From Acetofilamentum sp. (GTDB lineage: Bacteria > Bacteroidota > Bacteroidia > Bacteroidales > JAFGUD01): a stretch of 25,718 nt of DNA. The translations under genes and the position numbers were made by a program. How positions within the stretch are numbered: position 1 is the stretch's first letter; each line of letters opens with the position of its first letter. Positions 7,897-17,000 of the stretch are shown in pieces. The notes under the pieces were generated by a model that saw nothing but the letters and a program-made list of their open reading frames with translations, was not told where the DNA came from and made no database searches. The stretch lies in assembly GCA_020722645.1 (NCBI GenBank), contig DYKL01000006.1, positions 5,827-31,544 on the forward strand, in the 5' to 3' direction.

Positions 7897-9993
7897 TTAA
7901 AACTTACTCATATCGCTGACAATGTTAAAAGCTTCGTAAAGAATATAGTCTTTTTCGAGTTTTTTAGACCAGTTGTCATATCTGTATTTGATAATAGTAT
8001 CAGTTTTCATCATTTTTTTATCTTCCTGCAGGTAATTAAACTTAACGGGTATAGTTTTATTTGTTGCCTGATTATGCTTTTTCCTGAAATCACGTCTGTA
8101 TTTTAAGTCTTCTCTGTATTTTTCAAGATTTAAAGAAATTTTTGTTTGATCGTTGTCTTCTTTCAAGTAATGAGCAAAGTCTTCTGTAACAATAAAAGCT
8201 GAATCGAATTTTGTACGGTTTTCGCTCCATTTTTTTAGAGAATCTAAATTGTATTTAGGCTTCCACAAATTGTAATCGAGAGCTTCGATTTCATCCCATG
8301 GAAGTGCATAATCAAAAGATTCTTCGTTAATGTCCATATATGTGTATGTTGTAATGAAAGATATATCAGCTTTAACGCCTTCTATTTGAGTTGAACCGCC
8401 GTTGATTCTGTAGAATTTTTGAATTGTCATCTTCAAAGCCCCTAATGGCTTTAGTTCAGGTGTTATTTGTGTTGCTTTATCCAAGTCGTAAATTTGTTGA
8501 ACAGTCCCTTTACCAAGAGTTTGAGGTGTTCCGAAAATTACAGCACGATTGTAGTCCTGCAAAGCAGCAGCAAAAATTTCACTTGCCGAAGCACTAAATT
8601 GATTTGTGATAACCAATACATTTCCATCATATAAAATACTTGCATCTTTGTCTGACAATTGCTTTATGTCTCTTTCTCTTGTTCTTACTTGTACAATTGG
8701 ACCTTGTTCAATAAAAAACCCTGCAATATCGACAACTTCCTGTAAAGAACCTCCGCCATTGTCTCTTAAATCAATAATAATTCCGTCTATGTCTTCTTTT
8801 TTCAGTTTAATCAGTTCTGCTTTGAAATCTCTTGCACAGCTTCTTCCTTCATTGTTTTGAAAGTTGATGTAAAAACTTGATAATTGTATATAAGCAATAC
8901 GCGAATTATTTTCTTCATCAGTTAAAATAACACTTCTGACGTATGTGTCTTCAATAATGATTTTATCGCGGACAATAGTAATTTCTTTGATTGTTTCGTC
9001 AATTTTTTTGACAGTTAAGGTAACTTTTGTGCCTTTTTTACCTCTGATTAGTCTAACTGCATCATCAAGTCTCATATTACTGATACTGACAGGTTCTTCG
9101 CCTTCCTGAGCCACTTTCATAATTATGTCCCCTTCTTCCAATTCGCCTTGTTTCCACGCAGCACCACCGATGACAACTTCTGCAACTTTTGTTTCTCCGT
9201 ATTTTTGAGTTAATGTAGCACCAATTCCTTCGAGTTCACCCGATATATGAATGTCAAAATCTTCTTTGTTTTTTGGAGCATAATATTCTGTATGAGGGTC
9301 TATACTTAAAGTAATTGCATTGATAAAAAGGGAAAAATAATCTTCTTTCCTTAATTTTAGAATTATTTCAAAATAATCATTATAATTTTTCAGAACAATT
9401 TCTCTTGCCTCTGCCTCGATTTGTTCAAGTGTTTTTTCTTCAACAATAGTATCTTTCTTTTCTTTTGCTCTTTCTTGTTTGAATAGAATATTGTCCATTT
9501 CCTGTAAAACTTCCATTTTGAGTATTTTTTCCCAATACATAAAGCGTTCAGCTTCATTTTTAGGAAAATCATATTCATCAGGTTCAATTGTAATATAATC
9601 ATCTATTGAGAAATCAATAGGTTTTGATAATATTTTTGCCGGATATTCTTTAACTTCACTTTGACGTTTCATAATTATTTCGTATGATGATTCAAAAAAA
9701 CTTATATCTTCTTTTCTAATATAATCGTCAATATTTTTTTTGGCTTTATTTAATTTTTTAAGGTCAGTCTGCAGCAAAAATCTTTTTGAGTAATCTAAAT
9801 TTTCGATATATTTATCGAAAACCTTTACTGAAAGTTCATCATCGAAAACAACTTTTTCGTAGTGATTGGATTTCAGTAAATTGTATGTTAAACTCATTAT
9901 AACCTTTTCTTTTTCAGATTCATTGAAAAAACAAGCTAACAATAAAGATGTGCTGAAAATAATTACAAATGGTATTAAAATTTTCTTCTTCAT
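7897..9993 (-). CDS. Carboxy-terminal processing protease, S41 family (Tsp/Prc-type)
   Basis: Predicted 698-residue envelope protease that degrades or trims proteins from their C-termini. The N-terminus is hydrophobic and ends in a lipobox, LLLA-C21, suggesting a lipoprotein. A Tsp-type N-terminal helical region (about 25-230) is followed by a PDZ domain (about 250-342) that binds substrate tails, then the S41 domain (about 345-540) with DNGGGS (411-416), the nucleophile region FSASASE with likely catalytic Ser469, and LGKGTVQ with the general-base Lys495. The Ser-Lys spacing of 26 matches the family's 25 plus one inserted residue. The C-terminal region is the Tsp/Prc type. The architecture and length fit the Prc family. 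The 77 nt separating it from the M49-like lipoprotein gene upstream, with a 9-bp dyad in the gap, leaves co-transcription possible but unproven. Confidence 0.94.
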   Translation of the reverse strand: MKKKILIPFVIIFSTSLLLACFFNESEKEKVIMSLTYNLLKSNHYEKVVFDDELSVKVFDKYIENLDYSKRFLLQTDLKKLNKAKKNIDDYIRKEDISFFESSYEIIMKRQSEVKEYPAKILSKPIDFSIDDYITIEPDEYDFPKNEAERFMYWEKILKMEVLQEMDNILFKQERAKEKKDTIVEEKTLEQIEAEAREIVLKNYNDYFEIILKLRKEDYFSLFINAITLSIDPHTEYYAPKNKEDFDIHISGELEGIGATLTQKYGETKVAEVVIGGAAWKQGELEEGDIIMKVAQEGEEPVSISNMRLDDAVRLIRGKKGTKVTLTVKKIDETIKEITIVRDKIIIEDTYVRSVILTDEENNSRIAYIQLSSFYINFQNNEGRSCARDFKAELIKLKKEDIDGIIIDLRDNGGGSLQEVVDIAGFFIEQGPIVQVRTRERDIKQLSDKDASILYDGNVLVITNQFSASASEIFAAALQDYNRAVIFGTPQTLGKGTVQQIYDLDKATQITPELKPLGALKMTIQKFYRINGGSTQIEGVKADISFITTYTYMDINEESFDYALPWDEIEALDYNLWKPKYNLDSLKKWSENRTKFDSAFIVTEDFAHYLKEDNDQTKISLNLEKYREDLKYRRDFRKKHNQATNKTIPVKFNYLQEDKKMMKTDTIIKYRYDNWSKKLEKDYILYEAFNIVSDMSKF

Positions 9994-10036
9994 AACAAAT
10001 TTTTATTAAATATTTATTCTGTATTACGTTGATAGC

Positions 10037-10062
10037 ATTAAAAATGATGTGTTATTTTTAAT
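10037..10062 (-). other. Hairpin between two minus-strand genes
   Basis: ATTAAAAAT (10037-10045) pairs with ATTTTTAAT (10054-10062) and extends two more pairs with one G-T. It lies just downstream of the M49-like gene on its strand, but no T-run follows, so its action as a terminator is doubtful; it may be a processing or attenuation site. Confidence 0.35.
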
Positions 10063-10070
10063 AAATTAAG

Positions 10071-11690
10071 TTAAAAATTTAAAAAGTCTTTCCCTTGCTG
10101 AATTACAATGTCAGTTGGTACATTCTTTTGATTTATATTGTTAATTAAATCATATAAATTTTTATCAATATATTTATGACTTTCAATAAATGTTTTAACA
10201 GCTTCATAATCACCGTCTCCTTGCATAATAATAATGTCTTTTGTGAGTTTTTCTGTGGCTATTTTTATTTTTTCATAATCAATAATAATTTGATTTTTAT
10301 CGTATTTAATTGCTTCATTTTCAACAAGATAGTTATAACAAACAAGATTAGAAACAGCATATTCGTTATTCATTCCAAATCTGATTAATCTGACTAAATC
10401 AACAACAAAAGTATAGTAATTTTCAATGATATTGTTTTCCAATTCATTAACTTCGTTCAACTTTTCAGCAAGGAACAAAGAAAGAGCGTAGTTTTTAATG
10501 TAACTTGAAACAGTATAATATTCTTTTAAGGCGTTTCTAACAGAACCTTTACCGTTCAAAGTGTTTCTTATTCCCAAGCTACCTGCCATTTCATACAAAA
10601 TTGTATTAACAAAAAAAGCATTTGATGTAACCAAATTATTTTGCTCTTCTGTAAGGATTATTTCAGATATTGGTTTTGCAACCTCGTCAAATTTATATTC
10701 AATAGTATTTTTAAACTGAAGATTTTTAACACCTTGAGACATCTGAGTTTTAACATTAAGAGGTAAAACAACAGAAATCAGAGTTCCGCCTGTTTTTCCT
10801 GAGCCTCCGTAATATATAATGTCATAAACCGAAATGCTTGAATTACTGCCGGGTTCCTCTGCCCTGTACTGTTCTGGGACAGGTATCGCTTTTTGCAAAA
10901 ATCTAAGCCATTTATTGTATTTGTGCATTTTTTCTGTCCAGATTTCATCTTTAATAAGCACAAAAGATTGATGTTCGGCTTTAAGGTTAAATAAAACATC
11001 GTCTAATATCTGAACAGGTCCAATAACAAAATCAATAGAATTTGACTGAAGTCTGACCCACATACTATCGCTTTTGGAATAATCGTCGGTTTTTAAATCA
11101 AGAGATCTTTGTTTAAGATATTCTGATAAATTTTCGTCGTCGGTATATTCAGCGGCTTTTAATAAATATTTTGAAATTGAATCTATATATTTTTCAAATT
11201 TTTCATGATAGGGTAAACAATATAAATTACCTTGTCCGTCTCTTCGGATAAAAGTATAATGACTTAATTTATTTGAATCGGAAAAATTATTGAATTCCTC
11301 AACAGTCATATCAGACGGATAAAAATTGCTGCCAAGAGGTTTGTTTGGAACACCTTCAATAAAAGGCTTGTTTTCATTAAATCTGTTCCAAGGTCCGAAA
11401 TTATATACAAATTGTTTTTTTGTTTCTTCATCTTTTATTTCAGCAAGAAATTCTTTATAATTTTCGCAGTTTTCATAAAAAAACATACTGTCAATATAAT
11501 CAGAAGCCAAAATCATACATTTTATAACTTCTTTGTTACTTTCGCTGAAATTGTCAATATCTGCCGTAAGGCTTACATAATGAACGATGTTGGAAGAAAC
11601 TATATTAAAATTTTGATTATTTGTCTTGTTTTCGTTACAAGCAAATAAAAAAAACAAAATAACTATTGGTAAAAATTTAATTTTTCTCAT
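10071..11690 (-). CDS. M49 (DPP III)-like lipoprotein lacking zinc ligands
   Basis: Predicted 539-residue lipoprotein (signal ending LFA-C18). It shows hallmarks I associate with the bacterial M49-like group: GPWNRFNENKPFI and KPLGSNFYPSDMT early, TFIRRDGQGN, FVIGPVQ, VPEQYRAEEPGS, and the NTLNGKGSVRNALKE block. In active members the metal site is HExxHGLG followed by EExKAD. Here the first motif reads Y366-E-M-A-G370-S-LG, so both histidines are replaced while Glu367 remains; the second region reads S396-Y397-I-K-N-Y, so the metal-binding Glu and the Asp are gone too. The fold appears intact over full length without frameshift or internal stop, which suggests a retained non-catalytic role rather than decay. 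The neighbouring S41 protease gene on the same strand makes a shared envelope proteolysis context possible. Family assignment is from remembered motifs. Confidence 0.82.
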   Translation of the reverse strand: MRKIKFLPIVILFFLFACNENKTNNQNFNIVSSNIVHYVSLTADIDNFSESNKEVIKCMILASDYIDSMFFYENCENYKEFLAEIKDEETKKQFVYNFGPWNRFNENKPFIEGVPNKPLGSNFYPSDMTVEEFNNFSDSNKLSHYTFIRRDGQGNLYCLPYHEKFEKYIDSISKYLLKAAEYTDDENLSEYLKQRSLDLKTDDYSKSDSMWVRLQSNSIDFVIGPVQILDDVLFNLKAEHQSFVLIKDEIWTEKMHKYNKWLRFLQKAIPVPEQYRAEEPGSNSSISVYDIIYYGGSGKTGGTLISVVLPLNVKTQMSQGVKNLQFKNTIEYKFDEVAKPISEIILTEEQNNLVTSNAFFVNTILYEMAGSLGIRNTLNGKGSVRNALKEYYTVSSYIKNYALSLFLAEKLNEVNELENNIIENYYTFVVDLVRLIRFGMNNEYAVSNLVCYNYLVENEAIKYDKNQIIIDYEKIKIATEKLTKDIIIMQGDGDYEAVKTFIESHKYIDKNLYDLINNINQKNVPTDIVIQQGKDFLNF

Positions 11691-11710
11691 TTTTGCATCT
11701 CTATTTTTTA

Positions 11711-11718
11711 CAAAAATA
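11711..11718 (-). promoter_or_regulatory. -7 box for the M49-like lipoprotein gene
   Basis: On the minus strand this reads TATTTTTG, a match to TAnnTTTG. A start about 7 nt downstream would leave roughly 14 nt before the ATG at 11690. The -33 position is A/T-rich without a clear TTTG. It lies in the 64-bp divergent gap shared with fmt. Confidence 0.45.
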
Positions 11719-11754
11719 AAAGAAGTTTTTTAATTATAAAAAAATACTGACTAA

Positions 11755-12699
11755 ATGCGAATAATTTTTATGGGTACCCCCGAAATTTCGGTTCATTGTT
11801 TAGATAAAATAGACCGGAGTCATCATAAAATAGTTGCAGTAGTTACAGTCCCTGACAAACCCGCAGGCAGAGGACTGAAAATAAATAAATCTCCTGTAAA
11901 AGAATTTGCAGAAAACAGAGGTTTTGATGTTCTTCAACCCGAAAAATTAAAAGATGTTAATTTTATTAAACAATTAAAAAAATATAACGCTGATTTATTC
12001 GTAGTTGTCGCATTTAGAATGCTGCCAAAAGAAGTATGGTCCTTACCGAAAAAAGGGACGATAAATCTGCACGCTTCATTATTGCCTGATTACAGAGGTG
12101 CGGCACCAATTAATCACGCGATAATAAATGGAGAAAACAAAACAGGCGTAACGGTTTTTTTTATAGATGAACAGATTGATACAGGAAAAATTATCGAACA
12201 AAAAGAAATCGAAATTACAAAACAAGATAATGCAGGAACTTTGCACGATAAAATTATGGCAATTGGTGCTATATTACTTGTGGATACTATTACAAAAATC
12301 GAAGAAAACAAATTTGATGCTACAGAGCAAAATATATTAATTAATAATGTGCAACTAAAACCGGCTCCAAAAATCTTTAAGGAAAATTGTCGTATAAATT
12401 GGAATAACAAAGCTGAAAATATTTATAATTTTATAAGAGGTTTAAGTCCATATCCGGCTGCTTGGACAGAATTAAAATGTTCAGAAAAAATTTTAAATTT
12501 AAAAATTTTTGAGTGTTCTTATAAAATTGAAAATCACAAAACAGATACTGGTTCTGTATTTTTTGATAAAGAAACAATTACAATTACTTGTTCAGACGGT
12601 ATTATAAAATTATTGAATATTCAGCTTGAAGGTAAAAAAAGAATGGATACTAAAGATTTTTTAAGAGGTTTTAAAACAAATGATTGCATAATTGTTTAA
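11755..12699 (+). CDS. fmt: Methionyl-tRNA formyltransferase
   Basis: Predicted 314-residue cytosolic enzyme that formylates initiator Met-tRNA using 10-formyltetrahydrofolate. The start MRIIFMGTPE is the classic Fmt N-terminus. The formyltransferase domain has the folate-binding loop SLLPDYRGAAPIN (108-120) and the catalytic triad residues Asn104 and His106 in NLHASLL and Asp142 in IDTGKI. The C-terminal OB-like tRNA-binding domain follows, with FIRGLSPYPAAWTEL and a KRMDTKDFLRG-type tail. Length is typical. No deformylase gene is adjacent here, and the next plus-strand gene has its own -7 box, so fmt probably forms its own transcription unit. No recognisable -7 box was found upstream on this strand. 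Confidence 0.97.
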   Translation: MRIIFMGTPEISVHCLDKIDRSHHKIVAVVTVPDKPAGRGLKINKSPVKEFAENRGFDVLQPEKLKDVNFIKQLKKYNADLFVVVAFRMLPKEVWSLPKKGTINLHASLLPDYRGAAPINHAIINGENKTGVTVFFIDEQIDTGKIIEQKEIEITKQDNAGTLHDKIMAIGAILLVDTITKIEENKFDATEQNILINNVQLKPAPKIFKENCRINWNNKAENIYNFIRGLSPYPAAWTELKCSEKILNLKIFECSYKIENHKTDTGSVFFDKETITITCSDGIIKLLNIQLEGKKRMDTKDFLRGFKTNDCIIV

Positions 12700-12715
12700 A
12701 ATTTTACTATATTTG
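12684..12715 (+). promoter_or_regulatory. Promoter with -33 TTG and -7 TATATTTG
   Basis: TATATTTG (12708-12715) matches TAnnTTTG and a TTG lies at 12684-12686, 21 nt upstream. It overlaps the 3' end of fmt and would give a leader of about 30 nt for the gene at 12751. Confidence 0.5.
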
Positions 12716-12750
12716 CAAAACATTTTTAACTCACAAAATAAATCTATAAA

Positions 12751-13476
12751 ATGAAACATTTACTACTAATCGCATCAGCAATTTTTTTATTTAACAACAT
12801 TTTTGCTCAATCAACGATAAATAATAAGGGTAAATACCAAAACATTTACATCAATTCACATGGTATGACAACAAATCTGCCAAAACAAAAAACAGAGCCG
12901 AAAGGCAGTGTTTATATGGTAGATGACTGGATGAACGGCACAATTTTATTGAAAGACTCATCATACATTTCAGGTTATCCATTCAAATATAACATGAGAT
13001 CAAAATACTTAGAAATTAAAGATGATACCGACAGCATAAAAGTACTTTATTTTGCAAAAGTTGATCTTATTTTTTCTCAAACAGTTTTTGGCAACGAAAT
13101 ATACGAAAATTGTACAAATTATATTATGCAGTTTCCTGAATTCAGCGATTGTGAATTTGTTCAGGTTTTAGCTTTCGGACACGCAACATTATTAGACAAG
13201 CTTACATTAGAAATGATTGAAGCAAATTACAACACAGCCGTTGATGCCGGTGAAACAAGCGATACATATTTTGTAAAACATAATTACTACATTATAAAAA
13301 ACAATCAACTGATTAAAATTAAAAAATCAAAAAGCTCAATAGTTAAAGCATTGAGCGATAAGGAAGAAGAAGTGAAAAATTACATTAAATTAAACAAACT
13401 GAATTTAAGAGAAACACAAAATATTGTAAGTGTAGTAAAATTTTATAACAGTTTGCATGAAGAAAAAACAAATTAG
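12751..13476 (+). CDS. Secreted protein of unknown function
   Basis: Predicted 241 residues. I do not recognise a named family. The N-terminus MKHLLLIASAIFLFNNIFAQ is a standard signal peptide with likely cleavage around FAQ-S. The middle reads like small Bacteroidota exported proteins with a WMNGTILLKD segment, then YPFKYNMRSKYLEIK and VLYFAKVDLIF, suggesting beta strands. The C-terminal third is lysine-rich and helical (KSKSSIVKALSDKEEEVKNYI), a pattern often seen after such beta domains. A periplasmic or outer-membrane-associated location is inferred. The 3' end overlaps the cytidine deaminase start by 20 nt, so the two are translationally linked. Confidence 0.8.
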   Translation: MKHLLLIASAIFLFNNIFAQSTINNKGKYQNIYINSHGMTTNLPKQKTEPKGSVYMVDDWMNGTILLKDSSYISGYPFKYNMRSKYLEIKDDTDSIKVLYFAKVDLIFSQTVFGNEIYENCTNYIMQFPEFSDCEFVQVLAFGHATLLDKLTLEMIEANYNTAVDAGETSDTYFVKHNYYIIKNNQLIKIKKSKSSIVKALSDKEEEVKNYIKLNKLNLRETQNIVSVVKFYNSLHEEKTN

Positions 13477-13942
13477 TTTTGAAATAGAGGAATATCTCAA
13501 TATTTATGAGCTTAATGATACTGACAAAAAATTAGTTTACGAAGCTCAGGAAGCTACAAAATCTGCTTATGCTCCATACTCCAATTTTCAGGTAGGAGCA
13601 GCAGTATTGTTGGAAAACGGAGAAATTGTCAGAGGGAATAATCAGGAAAATTCAGCATATCCATCTGGTTTATGTGCCGAAAGAGTTGCATTGTTTTATG
13701 CAAATTCAAAATTTCCCAAAGTACCGGTAAAAGCAATAGCTATATGTGCATTTCATAACAAAAAATTCACATCTTCGCCAATTCCTCCTTGTGGAAGTTG
13801 CCGACAGGTTATGCTTGAAACTGAAATGAGGTTTGATTCACCAATCAGAGTTATAATGTACGGTTCTGGAAAAATTCAGGCAATAAACAGCATAAAAAAT
13901 CTTTTGCCACTTAATTTTACTGGTGAAAATCTTAATAAATAA
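13457..13942 (+). CDS. cdd: Cytidine deaminase
   Basis: Predicted 161-residue zinc enzyme converting cytidine and deoxycytidine to uridines for pyrimidine salvage. The zinc ligands are Cys73 in CAE, and Cys112 and Cys115 in PCGSCRQ; Glu75 is the proton shuttle. The N-terminal substrate motif YAPYSNFQVGAAV and NQENSAYPSGLCAER are typical of the homotetrameric class. The start at 13457 overlaps the previous gene by 20 nt; the first 25 or so residues (MKKKQISFEIEEYLNIYELN) precede the usual domain start and appear in many Bacteroidota homologues. It is probably co-transcribed with the secreted protein upstream. The downstream gap holds two tandem dispersed repeats and then the convergent giant gene. 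Confidence 0.96.
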   Translation: MKKKQISFEIEEYLNIYELNDTDKKLVYEAQEATKSAYAPYSNFQVGAAVLLENGEIVRGNNQENSAYPSGLCAERVALFYANSKFPKVPVKAIAICAFHNKKFTSSPIPPCGSCRQVMLETEMRFDSPIRVIMYGSGKIQAINSIKNLLPLNFTGENLNK

Positions 13943-13950
13943 GAGTTTGT

Positions 13951-13995
13951 AAAGCTTGCCCTGAAAGGGTCTAAAAGCCTGCCCTGTAAGGGTCT
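13951..13995. repeat. Two tandem copies of the dispersed 22-bp repeat
   Basis: AAAGCTTGCCCTGAAAGGG+TCT (13951-13972) and AAAGCCTGCCCTGTAAGGG+TCT (13974-13995) differ at two positions and sit 23 nt apart. Each holds a small dyad CCCT-nna-AGGG. Further copies are at 5234-5255 (inverted) and, in part, at 24453-24467 and 20567-20576. Confidence 0.8.
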
Positions 13996-14070
13996 ATAAA
14001 GTAAATAGCTAATTATCAGTTTTTTATAAAACATAAATAACTATGTTATTTCGTAACAGTTACTAAGCAT

Positions 14071-17000
14071 TTACTCATTCCAAGTGATTACTGAAATTCT
14101 CTTTTTGCCGTCCATTCTGACTGTCAAAGGTTTTTCGAATCTAACATGTTTTACATACTCGGTCTTTTGCACAATGCTTTGATTATTAAGGATATCCCAA
14201 GATAATATATCAATTTTATTATCGTGCTGCAAAGAAAAATATCCGACATTCATTGAAATGACGTTGTGAAAAAAATGAGAACCCGAAGAAGCATCAAGCG
14301 GGTAACCTTCAAGGCTTGTTTCAATAATAATTTTCGCATTTGAAATCTGAGGCCAAGTTACCGGAATACCAATCCAGCGGTCACGAGTGCCCCACCTGCC
14401 GGGACCTAACAAAATATATTTACGACCTTCTGCAACAAGTTTTTCGTTAATATCAGCAATTTGTTTTGCGATTAACGTAGTTTGAGTTTTATCAAAAGAA
14501 TCTTTGTTTACAAAAATTATATCCGATAAATCGTCAATTTTTCCGTTACCCATTCCTTTTTCGGTATAAATTATAATTTTTTCTTTGTCAATCTTATCAA
14601 AATCAATGTTATAATCCTGAACGTTTCCAATCAAAGGTTTAATCTGTAATAAATAAAAAGAAGCTTTAAAATCTTTGTCTTTATTCAAATCAACTGCAAA
14701 TTCAATTTCAACAGGGGAGCCCATTGCTTCTTTAACTATATCAAGTGTTGTTTGTATGGTTTCTGCAAGTGGTATGTAATTGTATTTCAAAATATTAGCA
14801 AAATTAACAATCCTTGGTCCTTGCTTATCAATTCCCGGACTAATTGTCAGATTATCAGGATTATAAACAGAAGCAAGATGAGTGAGAGTTTTATGTTTTT
14901 CGGCATCATAAATATCAAGTTTTTTTAAACCTGCATCTTCACTTTCAATTAAGTTTAATTTTTTATTTGGGTCTAAATCAACGGCATAAAAATGAACTTG
15001 AGAGTTGTCAATCAAATCTTTCATTGTGAAATTCTCAATTGTAGGGTATTTCGGACAAAATCTGTATGCTTTTTCGCCTTCGACAACATAACAACCAAGT
15101 CCAAGTGCCAGAACAGCAAAACCATCTTCTGGTTCAATATGTGAGAACGGATAATAATTGTATGATTGTGCAACTCCGCTCATATGCGGATAAAAATATT
15201 TATCGAATTTATTACCAACAACTTCCTGTAAAACAATCGCCATTTTTTCTTCTTCAATTTTATAATTGATTGCACTGATATAAGCTCTTGCTTTGTCTGA
15301 AAATACAGAAGAATAAACAAGTTTTATGGCAGTAAGAAGTTGCTCAAGTCTTATTTCAATATTTGGGTTATTGTTTGGCAATAAATAAGTTTCAAAAATG
15401 CCGGCAAAGGGTTGCATCAATGAATCTTCAAACAGTCCCGAAGACCTAACGGCGATAGGTTTGTCAAGTTTTGTCAAAACACTTCGCAATCTGTTTTTAA
15501 GTTCATCGGAAAGCTTTGATTTTACAAATTCTTTTTTCAAAACTTCGTAATCCTGACAATTAAAAACTATATCGTGTAAATTATTATTTTCAAGGAAAAG
15601 GTCGTACTCATCAGTTCCGATAATAAAAGTTCTTGGTGCTTTTATGTTAATTTCGGGATAGTATTTTGAAATTCCGAAGCTGTAAATTAAAGTATGAACA
15701 AATGCCAATCCTCTGCCTTTCCCTCCCAAAGCACCTGACGATAAAGCGATTATGTTGCTTTCGTCCATTATTTCGGTTTCTACAAAATCAATAATTTTAC
15801 CTTTATTTTTTTCGTATTTCTGTTGTTTTACAGCTTCTATAAGATAAATTCTTAAATCTTCAAGGTTTTTGAAATCTTTTTCTTGTTTTGGAGCAATGGC
15901 TCTCGCTACATCAATTTCACCTCTTGCTGTAAGCCAAAGAGAAAAATGATTTCTGATAGCGTGATATCTTAAACTTTCAGCGGGAATGGTTTTCAAACGT
16001 TCTTCAAATTCGGTTAAATCTTTTGCAGTAACACCAATTTCCTTACCTGTTTCATCTTTATAAATAAAATCGCCGAATCCCATATTGTATTTTATTCGCT
16101 CTTTGATATCCAATGCTAGAGTTTCTGAATTTTTATAAATAAATGAACAATTAATTGCATCAGCTCTTTTTTTATTCTCAATATCCGAAGATTGAATAAC
16201 TACGGGTAAATCAGGATTTTTTTGCTTAACGTAAGCGGCAAACTGAAAACCGGCATCTTCTGTCAAAGTATCATTTTTGTAAAATTTAACATCTGAAATT
16301 ACGCTTAATAAATATTCGTTGTACTCATCAAAAATAGTCTTTGCTTCTTCAAAATTTGAAGCTAAAATTATTTTTGGTCGAACTCTTAACCGTAAAACTT
16401 TGTACAATTCATCGGCTGTGCTGACATCTTCAATTATTCTTCTGGTTTGTTCCATTACACTTCTGTACAAAAGCGGCAAATATCTGGAATAATATTTAGA
16501 ACTGTCTTCGATTAAAAGGATTATCCTCGAAAGTCCTATTTTTGTGTCATTTGCGAGATTAACGCTGTCTTCAAGCAATTTTACCATTGTAAAAAATATT
16601 CTTGAATCACCATTCCACACAAAAAAATTATCAATATTATATTCGCTTTTTTTAATTTGTTCAAATGTCGAAATGTCTGTATTGTTGTTCAAAAGAAGAA
16701 AAATCGGAATATAGTTAAATTCTTCTTTGATTTGTCGGCTGATGGTTACAGGCATTTTTTTATCCATACCGACCATAATAATTACCAAATCGTAATGTTT
16801 AGAATAAAGTTTTTCAAAAGCTTCTTCGAAGGAAGAAACACCGGTAATTCTTGGAACGGAAGTCAAATTCAGTTTATAATAGTCACCAAGAATGTAATCT
16901 GAAAATTTACCTTCTCTTTCAATGCTGTATGCGTCGTATAAATTTGCAATCAGAAGTATTTCTTTGACTTTAAAAGGCATTAAGTCGTGAAAAATATCTC

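Noticed and set aside
12114..12410. 98-codon minus-strand frame inside fmt
   Set aside because: It lies entirely opposite a well-conserved gene, has hydrophobic shadow composition and no start signals. Other overlapping frames, such as 1337-1615 and 4837-5061, were dropped for the same reason.
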